A stretch of DNA of 64,000 nt from assembly GCF_003595175.1 (NCBI RefSeq), contig NZ_CP032419.1:682001-746000 (forward strand), given 5' to 3'. This document shows, in pieces, positions 49,703-57,067 of this stretch (its first letter is position 1; every line of letters starts with the position of its first letter). This DNA comes from Pseudomonas cavernae (GTDB taxonomy: Bacteria; Pseudomonadota; Gammaproteobacteria; Pseudomonadales; Pseudomonadaceae). The notes under the pieces were generated by a model. It did no database searches, was not told the DNA's origin, and was given only the letters and a program-made list of their open reading frames with translations. The translations under genes were made by a program, and so were the position numbers.

Positions 49703-49864
49703 TAGTGGCCTGTACGGTTAGTTGGCTAACTCAAGTTCGGATGGCTGAGGTTCTGAGACCAGGCGCTGCGACGAGTCATAGCCCGCTATGGCGAGGAGCA
49801 GCAACGCCGTATCGGGGCCTCAGACGCCGAAATTGACTAATTGAACTAACCACACAGGCCACTA
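49703..49864. mobile_element. 162-bp MITE with long inverted ends
   Basis: TAGTGGCCTGTACGGTTAGTT at 49703 and its near-complement at 49844-49864 share 19 of 21 positions, with further weak pairing inward. Flanking CTAG on both sides can be read as a 4-bp (CTAG) or 2-bp (TA) target duplication. The interior has no open frame. It ends 5 bp before the DUF2788 stop. Confidence 0.8.
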
Positions 49865-49869
49865 GCTGT

Positions 49870-50088
49870 TTAGCCGTGAATACCGCGCGTCATTTCGATG
49901 ATGTAGCCAATGAGCGGCTTCGCCAGGAAGGCGAACAGGCACAGGCCGAGGCCGAGGAACAGGATGGCGGTGCCGAGGCGGCCGGCCTTGGACTTCTTCG
50001 CCAGGTCCCAGATGATGAAGGCCATGAAGATCATCAGGCCGCCGACCAGGACGTACATCATCAGCGCTTCGAACTGTTCCGGTTCCAT
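49870..50088 (-). CDS. DUF2788 family membrane protein
   Basis: Small protein of 72 residues with two hydrophobic helices (MYVLVGGLMIFMAFIIW and LGTAILFLGLGLCLFAFLA) separated by the basic DLAKKSKAGR loop diagnostic of DUF2788. Its function is unknown. GGAGGTAA lies just upstream of the start. A degenerate duplicate of its second half lies at 49560-49680. Confidence 0.85.
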   Translation of the reverse strand: MEPEQFEALMMYVLVGGLMIFMAFIIWDLAKKSKAGRLGTAILFLGLGLCLFAFLAKPLIGYIIEMTRGIHG

Positions 50089-50252
50089 CGCTTACCTCCA
50101 GCAATTAGGCAAAGACAGGCAAGGGCCAGTCAAGGGACTGACCATGGGGCGGGCGATTGTTGTTGGGATGCTCTGACGGCGGGGCCACGCGAAATCGGCG
50201 GCGATTATACGGGAATGCCGCCGTCGCGCAGCGCGCCTTCGTCGGCCGGCAC

Positions 50253-50732
50253 TCAGCTGCGCAGATGCTGCAGCGGCAGTTCGGTGCTGGAGATCACCTG
50301 GTCGAGGACGAAGCTCGAGCGCACGCTGGACACGCCCTCGATGCGCGTCAGAGTGCCGAGCAGCAGCTTCTGGTAATGGTCCATGTCCGGCACCACCACC
50401 TTCAGTTGGTAGTCGGCATCCATCCCGGTGACCAGGCTGCACTCCAGCACTTCCGGGCATTTGCGGATGACTTCCTGAAAGTGCTCGAAACGCTCGGGGG
50501 TGTGGCGGTCCATGCCGATCAGGACGAAGGCGGTGAGGCTCAGACCGAGCTTCTTGCGGTCCAGCAGCGCCACCTGGCGGACGATGAAACCGTCGTCTTC
50601 CAGCTGCTTGACCCGCCGCGAGCAGGGCGAGGGCGACAGGCCGATGCGTTCGGCCAGTTCCTGGTTGGACAGGCGGGCGTCGCGCTGCAGTTCGGCGAGA
50701 ATGTTCAGGTCATAGCGGTCGAGTTTGTTCAT
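50253..50732 (-). CDS. Lrp/AsnC family transcriptional regulator
   Basis: Feast/famine regulator of 159 residues. The N-terminal HTH (LSNQELAERIGLSPSPCSRRVKQLE: recognition helix near residues 32-47) is followed by a RAM ligand domain (LECSLVTGMDADYQLKVV). Amino acids are the usual effectors. Its target is not evident; the divergent strand carries a candidate small RNA at 50870-51055 rather than a gene. Confidence 0.92.
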   Translation of the reverse strand: MNKLDRYDLNILAELQRDARLSNQELAERIGLSPSPCSRRVKQLEDDGFIVRQVALLDRKKLGLSLTAFVLIGMDRHTPERFEHFQEVIRKCPEVLECSLVTGMDADYQLKVVVPDMDHYQKLLLGTLTRIEGVSSVRSSFVLDQVISSTELPLQHLRS

Positions 50733-50869
50733 GGCGCGCAGTCTTTGTTGTTTGATTGCTGTTGATCATGCTGTTTTAGCTAAAAATTGCGCAAGTGCCA
50801 GTTATATGGACAGTCTTCGCAAGCCCCTGCTGCACCGATAGGCCTAAGCTTTACCTCAGTTTCACGGCC

Positions 50870-51055
50870 CGGACGTAAGCGTCCATCCGGCCCGCCCAAT
50901 CAGGCAGGCCGTCGCCGCCGATCCCACCGGATCGTCACGGCCCCCGGGTCCGCACCGCCCAACCAGGCAGGCGAGGAAAGCGGCGACACAATCGCCAGCA
51001 CAGGACAGACAGCAAAAAGGGAGACCGCGGGGTCTCCCTTTTTGCTGTCCGGCGT
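50870..51055 (+). ncRNA. Candidate small RNA ending in a strong hairpin
   Basis: No open frame fits this interval. It contains a GGACG-TAAG-CGTCC hairpin (about 50871-50884), two copies of CCGCCCAAYCAGGCAGGC (50892-50909 and 50955-50972), several AGGA motifs, and ends in the 19-bp perfect hairpin at 51008-51049. The combination resembles a structured RNA, but I recognise no known family and the 5' end is a guess. Confidence 0.35.
51008..51049. terminator. Strong palindromic hairpin, probable terminator
   Basis: GACAGCAAAAAGGGAGACC, loop GCGG, and the exact complement form a 19-bp stem. The right arm contains CCCTTTTT, so a terminator for rightward transcription is plausible; the symmetry makes it usable leftward too. 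Confidence 0.7.
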
Positions 51056-51066
51056 TCGCTGCCAGC

Positions 51067-51143
51067 GGCGTAACCCACCAGCGATGTCGCCATGGACGTC
51101 CAGCAGGGCTGCTGGGTTACGCCTACGGCTAACCCGCCCTACG
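51067..51143. repeat. GGGTTA/TAACCC palindromic repeat, copy 4
   Basis: GGCGTAACCCACCAGC pairs with GCTGGGTTACGCC, followed by GGCTAACCCGCCCTACG. It lacks the left outer arm of the other copies and directly adjoins the REP block at 51149. Confidence 0.78.
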
Positions 51144-51148
51144 AACCT

Positions 51149-51289
51149 GTACAAGCGGATTTATCCGCGAACCCGGGATAAAGGCGGTGCCAAGCCTTTC
51201 GCGAATGAATTCGCTCCTACAGGTTCGGCATGTGCTGACAGTCCACAGGGCAGGGGCTGCTGCACTCCGGATTGCATCCGGGCTACGAC
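51149..51289 (+). repeat. REP cluster, left arm of a large inverted pair
   Basis: Contains AGCGGATTTATCCGCGAA, TTCGCGAATGAATTCGCTCC and CCGGATTGCATCCGG, all typical Pseudomonas REP modules. The whole block matches 52557-52695 in inverted orientation at roughly 85 percent by eye. Confidence 0.85.
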
Positions 51290-51294
51290 ATCTC

Positions 51295-51414
51295 CAACTC
51301 GTAAACTCCACACCCTCGACCATTTTGATTAGCTACGCTCACCCTGCGGGTGTTACTCCGCTTCGCCACGTTGTGCCTTGTCTGACTCTAGCTCGCGAGA
51401 TCGTAAACAGGCCC
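51295..51414 (+). mobile_element. TNA-target MITE, right part only (copy 5)
   Basis: From AACTCGTAAACTCC to the intact right end GATCGTAAACAGGCCC, followed by TGA. The left third, including the left inverted end, is missing. An extra hairpin-rich insert (TAGCTACGCTCACCCTGCGG; 51330-51349) recalls the enlargement in copy 4. Confidence 0.78.
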
Positions 51415-51669
51415 TGAGGCGGATGGCTGACGTTACCGGCAGTGGGGTGGCGGGTGACATTTGCGGGTGCCGGGCCGGGCCATGCCGGTGCGCCGGCGCG
51501 CGCTAAAACCGCGCCCGGTCAGCGCCTGGGCTTGCCGGCTGGGGCGCTCAGGCGGGGGGCGTGGGGTTTCAGGATAGTGGCGCAAAATGTGCATTTCCGT
51601 GTGAAATCCGCAACGCCTATAGTGTGTTGCAGGCTTTCCCACCTTGCGCACCACCACACAGACCAGCCC

Positions 51670-52506
51670 ATGCGCCACAAGGAACTGAAACACTGGACCG
51701 CCGGCGTCGCTCATTTGCTGGCCCTGCCCAGCGGCCGCGCGCGCTTGCTTGGCCTCAGCCAGTGGCTGAAGCAGATCTGCCACGTCGATCACTTCGTCCT
51801 CTTCGTCTATGAAGGCAATCACCGCCCGCTGGCGCTGTTCGACACCTTCCCGGCGGACAAGCGCAAGGTCTACGTCGACGACTATCAGGTCGGCCCCTAT
51901 CTGCTCGACCCTTTCTACCTGGCCTGTACGCGCAACCAGCCGCCCGGCCTGTGGCGCTTGCGCCAGTTCGCCCCGGACCACTTCTACCTCGGCGAGTACT
52001 ACCTGAATTACTACCAGCTGACCGGTCTGGCCGAAGAGGTGGCCTTCTTCGTCGATCTCGCCGACGGCGCCAAGGGCGTGCTGTCGCTGATGCGCAGCAC
52101 CGCCAGCCCGACCTACAGCCGCGATGAACTGCAGCTGCTCGACTGCGCTCAGCAGGTGGTCGAGGAAGTGGTGCAGGAGGCCTGGCAGCAGCGCCGCGAT
52201 CAGCAGCCGCGCCCGGCGCAGGACCTGGATCACCAGATTCGCGCCGCCTTCGAGCAGTTCGGCGCGCACAGCCTCACCGCGCGTGAGCAGGAAATCGTCC
52301 AGTTGTTGCTGCGCGGCCACTCCAGCGCCTCGGTGGCCGAGCAACTGGCAATCAGCCCCGGCACGGTGAAGATCCACCGCAAGAACATCTACGCCAAGCT
52401 CGGCATCGGCAGCCAGGCCGAGCTACTCGGGCTGTTCATCCGCGAGCTGTCGGGATCGGCGGTGGAGGGCGAGTCGCCGTTGCCCGCGGGGGCGCTGTCC
52501 CAGTAG
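51670..52506 (+). CDS. LuxR family transcriptional regulator
   Basis: Regulator of 278 residues. The N-terminal 190 residues show no strong autoinducer-domain signature (it lacks the usual WxxxYxxxxY-type set), while the C-terminal LuxR HTH is clear: SLTAREQEIVQLLLRGHSSA, then AISPGTVKIHRKNIYAKLGI. ATG 51670 (MRHKELKHW) is chosen; the open frame extends upstream to 51442 through sequence that looks non-coding. A possible -10 (TATAGT) lies near 51618. The gene is enclosed by an inverted pair of REP clusters. Target and signal are unknown. Confidence 0.87.
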   Translation: MRHKELKHWTAGVAHLLALPSGRARLLGLSQWLKQICHVDHFVLFVYEGNHRPLALFDTFPADKRKVYVDDYQVGPYLLDPFYLACTRNQPPGLWRLRQFAPDHFYLGEYYLNYYQLTGLAEEVAFFVDLADGAKGVLSLMRSTASPTYSRDELQLLDCAQQVVEEVVQEAWQQRRDQQPRPAQDLDHQIRAAFEQFGAHSLTAREQEIVQLLLRGHSSASVAEQLAISPGTVKIHRKNIYAKLGIGSQAELLGLFIRELSGSAVEGESPLPAGALSQ

Positions 52507-52529
52507 CGCGCCCTAGGGCGCTTTTCCTC

Positions 52530-52736
52530 GGCTATGCCCCCGTTACGTGTTGGGGCGTCGTAGCCCGGACGCAACCCGGGTACAGCATCCCTTGCCCGTG
52601 GGCTGTCAGCTCATGCCGAACCTGTAGGAGCGAATTCATTCGCGAAAGGGCTGGCATCGTCTTTATCCCTGGTTCGCGGATAAATCCGCTCCTACAAAAA
52701 GCACTAACCCATGCAACACGTGGCAGGGGCATAGCC
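52530..52736 (-). repeat. REP cluster, right arm of a large inverted pair
   Basis: Core 52557-52695 is the inverted counterpart of 51149-51289. It is itself bracketed by GGCTATGCCCCCGTTACGTG (52530) and an inverted near-copy ending GGGGCATAGCC (52736). Nothing else is seen between the LuxR stop and the ABC transporter gene except the hairpin at 52803-52831. Confidence 0.85.
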
Positions 52737-52802
52737 TTTGCCTCGGCCCGCGCCTATCCCCCGAGGGATATATACAGGGCAAAACCGCGATTGCTAGTTT
52801 GA

Positions 52803-52831
52803 GCCCCACTAGCACTAATAAAGAGTGGGGC
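52803..52831 (+). promoter_or_regulatory. Hairpin at the translation start of the ABC operon
   Basis: GCCCCACT (52803-52810) pairs perfectly with AGTGGGGC (52824-52831) across a 13-base loop. The right arm contains the GGGG that would serve as ribosome-binding site for GTG 52837, and also the alternative GTG 52825. Pairing could mask initiation. Confidence 0.5.
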
Positions 52832-52836
52832 CTGCG

Positions 52837-53955
52837 GTGAACGATTCCAGCCAAGCGTTCGATATCGAGTTTCGCCAGGTGGTCAAGCGCTATGGCGCCG
52901 TGGCGGCGGTCAACGGCCTGAGTTTCAAGGTCAGGCGCGGCGCCTTCCACTCCTTTCTCGGCAGCTCCGGCTGCGGCAAGACCACCACCCTGCGGATGAT
53001 CGCCGGCTTCGACCAGCCCAGCGAGGGCGAAGTGTTGCTGGCCGGCCAGCCGATGGCCGGGGTACCGGCCTACCAGCGTCCGGTGAACATGGTGTTCCAG
53101 AGTTACGCGCTGTTTCCCCATCTCTCGGTGCTGGAGAACATCGCCTACGGCCTGCGCTACCGCAGCTCGCGCCCGGACCGCGCCGAGCAGCGCCGCTTGG
53201 CCGAGCAGGCGCTGGAGATGGTGCGTCTGACCGGCTTCGGCGCGCGCAAGCCGCACGAGCTGTCCGGCGGCCAGCAGCAGCGCGTGGCGCTGGCGCGGGC
53301 ACTGGTCAACAAACCGACTGTGTTGCTGCTCGATGAGCCGCTGGCGGCGCTGGACCGCAAGCTGCGCAAGGAGATGCAATCCGAGTTGCTGCGCCTGCAG
53401 CGCGAGGTCGGCATCACCTTCGTGCTGGTCACCCACGACCAGGAAGAGGCGCTGTCGATGAGCGACAGCATCAGCATCATGCAGGACGGCCTGATCATCC
53501 AGACCGCCAGCCCCGAGCAACTCTACGAGACTCCGGCCAGCCGCTACGTGGCGGACTTCATCGGCGAATCCAACCTGTTCGACGGCACCGTGCGCCGCAT
53601 CGAGGGCGACCGCGTGGTGCTGCAGACCGCCCAGGGCCTGGAGCTGGCCAGTCCGCCGACCCCCAGCGGGCCGCCGCTCAAGGCCAGCGAGGCGGGCTGC
53701 ATCGCGGTGCGCCCGGAACAGATCAGCATCGGCGCCGAGAGTGCGCCGTTGGCCCGCGAGATCAGCCTGCGCGGGCACGTCGAGGATCGCATCTACCTCG
53801 GCAACCTCACCGAATACCGGGTGCGCACCGAACCGTTCGGCATCGTCTGCGTGCGCGTGCCCTGTCATGGCGCGCAGGAGCGCGGCGCGTTCGAGCATGG
53901 CGCACCGGTGCGGGTGGGCTGGGACCAGGCCAGTGGCCTGGCGATGACGTTGTAG
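52837..53955 (+). CDS. Polyamine-type ABC transporter ATP-binding protein (PotA-like)
   Basis: Cytoplasmic ATPase of 372 residues. Walker A is GSSGCGKTTTL, the Q-loop is MVFQSYALFPH, the signature LSGGQQQRVALARAL, Walker B VLLLDEPLAALD, and the H-loop VTHDQEEAL. A C-terminal TOBE domain (about 290-370) places it in the CUT1/PotA group. GTG 52837 (MNDSSQAF) is preferred to GTG 52825. It powers uptake with the binding protein and two permeases downstream; polyamines or a related cation are likely substrates. Confidence 0.92.
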   Translation: MNDSSQAFDIEFRQVVKRYGAVAAVNGLSFKVRRGAFHSFLGSSGCGKTTTLRMIAGFDQPSEGEVLLAGQPMAGVPAYQRPVNMVFQSYALFPHLSVLENIAYGLRYRSSRPDRAEQRRLAEQALEMVRLTGFGARKPHELSGGQQQRVALARALVNKPTVLLLDEPLAALDRKLRKEMQSELLRLQREVGITFVLVTHDQEEALSMSDSISIMQDGLIIQTASPEQLYETPASRYVADFIGESNLFDGTVRRIEGDRVVLQTAQGLELASPPTPSGPPLKASEAGCIAVRPEQISIGAESAPLAREISLRGHVEDRIYLGNLTEYRVRTEPFGIVCVRVPCHGAQERGAFEHGAPVRVGWDQASGLAMTL

Positions 53956-54029
53956 GCGCAGGGCCGCGATTTCCGCGCGGTTTCCGAGTAGGCAGAACAA
54001 CAGCAACAGCTAACAGGCGGGAGAGTGCG

Positions 54030-55175
54030 ATGGACGAACGTAAGAGCTTCATCAAGACGATGCGCAGCTGGCAGAACGGCTCCATCACCCGGCGCGAGTT
54101 TCTCGGTCGCACCGGCCTGGGCCTGGCCGCCGCGGTGGTCGCCAGCAATATGCCCGGTCTGCTGACCAGTAAGGCCTTCGCCGGCGAGAAGGGCTCGATC
54201 GGCGATCGCGTGGTGCTGGCCACCTGGCCGAACTACCACAACCCGGAGAACTTCACGGCCTTCGCCAAAGCCACCGGCGCCCAGGTCCAGGTCAACGTGT
54301 TCGGCTCCAACGAGGAGATGCTCGCCAAGCTGCAGGCCGGCGGCAGCGGCTGGGACGTGTTCGTGCCGACCAACTACACCATCAGCACCTATGCCGAGCT
54401 GGGCCTGATCGAGCCGCTGGACCTGGCCAAGCTGCCGAACTTCGACCCGGCCTCCTTCGAGAAACGCTTCATGGAGCAGGGCGTGATCAACGGCAAGGTC
54501 TATGCCGTGCCGAAGGATTGGGGCACCACCGGCTTCGTTTACGACGGCCAGAAGCTCAGCGCCAAGCCGAGCAGTTGGAAGGAGTTCTGGGAGCTGAGCC
54601 AGGGCACGGCGACCGGGCGGGTGATGGTTCACGATTACCAGCTGACCGTGATCGGCAACGCCCTGAAGTCCTTCGGCTACAGCTTCAACTCGCTGGATGC
54701 GAAGGAGTTGGCCGATGCCGAGAAGCTGCTGCTGGAGGTCAAGCCGCACCTGTTCGCGATCAACTCCGACTACCAGCCGTCGATGCGCAACGGCGATGCC
54801 TGGATGGCCATGTGCTGGACCGGCGACGCCAAGCAACTGCGCCGCGACATCCCGAGCATGCAGTACGTGCTGGGCCGCGAGGGCGGCGAGTTGTGGAGCG
54901 ACTTCTTCGCCATTCCGAAGAGCGCCGAGCGCCGCGAGGCGGCCTATGCCTTCATCAACTTCCTGCTCGACCCGCAGGTGAATAAGCTGGAAGTCGAGGC
55001 CCACGGCTACCCGAGCGGCGACAAGCGGGTGGATGCCTTGCTGCCCAAGGCCATGCTCGATGACCCGATCATGTACCCGGCCGCCGAGGTGCTCAGCACC
55101 CTCGAGTTCGGCGCCGCGGCGACCCTCACCAGCCCGGCCCGCGCCGAGCTGATGGCGCGCTTCAAGGCGGCGTAG
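54030..55175 (+). CDS. Polyamine-type ABC transporter substrate-binding protein (PotD-like)
   Basis: Periplasmic binding protein of 381 residues. A twin-arginine-like leader (SITRREFLGRTGLGLAAAVV, residues 18-37) suggests Tat export, unusual but known for this group. The mature part follows the PotD/PotF pattern: LATWPNYHNPENF, DVFVPTNYTISTYAELGLIEPLD, VPKDWGTTGFVYD and AMCWTGDAKQL. The tryptophan and aspartate residues in these motifs line the polyamine site in relatives. It is 74 bp after the ATPase gene. Confidence 0.92.
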   Translation: MDERKSFIKTMRSWQNGSITRREFLGRTGLGLAAAVVASNMPGLLTSKAFAGEKGSIGDRVVLATWPNYHNPENFTAFAKATGAQVQVNVFGSNEEMLAKLQAGGSGWDVFVPTNYTISTYAELGLIEPLDLAKLPNFDPASFEKRFMEQGVINGKVYAVPKDWGTTGFVYDGQKLSAKPSSWKEFWELSQGTATGRVMVHDYQLTVIGNALKSFGYSFNSLDAKELADAEKLLLEVKPHLFAINSDYQPSMRNGDAWMAMCWTGDAKQLRRDIPSMQYVLGREGGELWSDFFAIPKSAERREAAYAFINFLLDPQVNKLEVEAHGYPSGDKRVDALLPKAMLDDPIMYPAAEVLSTLEFGAAATLTSPARAELMARFKAA

Positions 55176-55197
55176 CGCCCGGCCGATTCGCTGGTTT

Positions 55198-55281
55198 CCC
55201 GCTCCCCGTGGGGAGCGGGCCAGGGAGAGGGGGAAGTCTTCGGACCCTCTCCCCAACCCGCTCCCTAGGAGGGCGAGGGGG
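55198..55281. repeat. CCCGCTCCCC hairpin repeat inside the ABC operon
   Basis: CCCGCTCCCC, two-base loop, GGGGAGCGGG (55198-55219) is a perfect stem, followed by CTCTCCCC/GGGGAG elements related to 37624-37662. It lies between the binding-protein and permease genes and could stabilise the upstream mRNA or attenuate read-through. Confidence 0.7.
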
Positions 55282-55327
55282 CTGCTGGTGCGAGGCTTTC
55301 TGATCCATGCGGAGTAAGGATTCACCT

Positions 55328-56239
55328 ATGCATATTGCCGTTAGCGCCCCGCTCCAGGCGGCGAGCGCCGCTGGGCCAGGCGTTGCCGGACAGAGCCTCG
55401 GCCGGCGCGTCACCTGGCTGTTGCTGTTGCCCTCGACCCTGTGGTTCCTGCTGCTGTTGCTGCTGCCGCTGTTGATCATCCTGGTGTTCAGCCTCGGCGA
55501 GCGCAGTGCGGTCGGCGGCTACAGCGCCGCGCTGACCCTGGACAATTACCTGAACCTCGGTGCGCGGGCCAAGGCCTTCTCCAATACCCTGGTGCTGGCG
55601 CCGGTGGGCACCCTGATCTGCCTGCTCGCGGCCTACCCGCTGGCCTATTTCCTGGCGGTGAAGGTCAAGCGCAACAAGTCGCTGCTGCTGACCCTGGTGA
55701 TAGTGCCGTTCTGGACCAGCTTCCTGATCCGCACCTACGCCTGGATCTTCATCCTCAGCGGCAAGGGCATTCCGGCGCTGCTGGCCAGCGTCGGCCTGGA
55801 CGACGTGCGTCTGATCAACACGCCGACCGCGGTGCTGATCGGCATCGTCTACGGCTACCTGCCGCTGATGGTGTTCCCCATCTACGTCAGCCTGGAGAAG
55901 CTCGACAAGCGCCTGCTGGAAGCCTCCGGCGATCTCGGCGCGGGCGCCTTCGAGACCTTCCGGCGCATCACCCTGCCGCTGTCGGCGCCGGGGGTGATCA
56001 CCGGGGTGATGCTGGTGTTCATCCTGCTGATGGGCGAGTTCCTGATCCCGGCGATCCTCGGCGGCGGCAAGGTGTTCTTCGTCGGCAACGCGCTGGTCGA
56101 CCTGTTCCTGCAATCGCGCAACTGGCCGTTCGGCAGCGCGGTGGCCATGACCCTGGTGGCGATGATGCTGGCGATCATCGCCCTCTACCTGAAGCTGGTG
56201 GAGCGCCTGGGCGGCAAGCAGTCGGACGGAGGGCTCTGA
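55328..56239 (+). CDS. Polyamine-type ABC transporter permease (PotB-like)
   Basis: Inner-membrane permease of 303 residues with six hydrophobic helices and the EAA loop EASGDLGAGAFETFRRITLPLSAPG (split here: glutamate-alanine at the start, glycine nine residues on). ATG 55328 is used, with TAAGGA upstream; ATG 55307 is also in frame. It pairs with the next permease, separated by one base. Confidence 0.92.
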   Translation: MHIAVSAPLQAASAAGPGVAGQSLGRRVTWLLLLPSTLWFLLLLLLPLLIILVFSLGERSAVGGYSAALTLDNYLNLGARAKAFSNTLVLAPVGTLICLLAAYPLAYFLAVKVKRNKSLLLTLVIVPFWTSFLIRTYAWIFILSGKGIPALLASVGLDDVRLINTPTAVLIGIVYGYLPLMVFPIYVSLEKLDKRLLEASGDLGAGAFETFRRITLPLSAPGVITGVMLVFILLMGEFLIPAILGGGKVFFVGNALVDLFLQSRNWPFGSAVAMTLVAMMLAIIALYLKLVERLGGKQSDGGL

Positions 56240-56240
56240 G

Positions 56241-57056
56241 ATGTGGCTGAGAAGTTATTCGACTTCGGTCTACCTGTTCCTCTACGCGCCGATCGCGCTG
56301 ATCATGCTGTTCAGCTTCAACGCCGGCCAGCATGCGGCGGCCTTCGAGTGCTGTTCGACGCAGTGGTTCGGCCGGGCGTTCGGCAACCCCTTCATCATGG
56401 AGGCGCTCGCCACCAGCCTGCTGATCGCGCTGAGTTCGGCGGTGATCGCCACGCTGTTCGGCACCCTCGCGGTGTTCGGCCTGCAGCGGGTCGGCAAACG
56501 CGTGCGCCTGCTGTTCGAGGCGCTGATCTACAGCGCCATCATCATCCCCGGCATCGTCATCGGCATCGCCACCCTGATCGCCTTCATCAGCCTGTTCGAC
56601 CTGCTCAATCCGCTGCTGGCGGCGCTGGATCTGGGCATCCCGCGGCTGAACATGGGCTTCGCCACTGTGGTCGCGGCCCATTCGCTGTTCACCATGGCGT
56701 TGGTGATGGTGATCGTCCGCACCCGCGTCGAGGCGCTGGATCGCGCCCTGCTGGAGGCCTCGGCCGATCTCTATGCGCCGCCGCTGGAGACCTTCTGGCG
56801 GGTCACCTTGCCGCAGATCGCCCCGGCGGTGCTGGCCGGCTTCCTGCTGGCGTTCACCTTCAGCTTCGATGACTTCATCGTCGCCTTCTTCGTCGCCGGC
56901 TCCGAGACCACCCTGCCGATCTACATCTTCTCCTCGATCCGCCGTGGTGTGACGCCGGAGATCAATGCCATCTCCACGCTAATCATCTGCGTCTCGCTGG
57001 CACTGCTGTTCACCTCCCGTTACCTGCAAAACCGCCGTGCCGGCGTACATCCCTGA
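56241..57056 (+). CDS. Polyamine-type ABC transporter permease (PotC-like)
   Basis: Inner-membrane permease of 271 residues with six helices and the EAA motif EASADLYAPPLETFWRV with LPQIAPA following. The FSFDDFIVAFFVAGSETTLP segment is diagnostic of PotC/PotI proteins. Start and upstream stop are one base apart, and the TGA overlaps an out-of-use ATG at 57056, indicating tight coupling with the aldehyde dehydrogenase gene. Confidence 0.93.
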   Translation: MWLRSYSTSVYLFLYAPIALIMLFSFNAGQHAAAFECCSTQWFGRAFGNPFIMEALATSLLIALSSAVIATLFGTLAVFGLQRVGKRVRLLFEALIYSAIIIPGIVIGIATLIAFISLFDLLNPLLAALDLGIPRLNMGFATVVAAHSLFTMALVMVIVRTRVEALDRALLEASADLYAPPLETFWRVTLPQIAPAVLAGFLLAFTFSFDDFIVAFFVAGSETTLPIYIFSSIRRGVTPEINAISTLIICVSLALLFTSRYLQNRRAGVHP

Positions 57057-57067
57057 TGGAGGGCTTT

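Noticed and set aside
51442..51669. Extended N-terminus for the LuxR protein
   Set aside because: The added residues are Ala/Gly/Arg-rich with no resemblance to LuxR proteins, and a likely -10 box lies inside this stretch.
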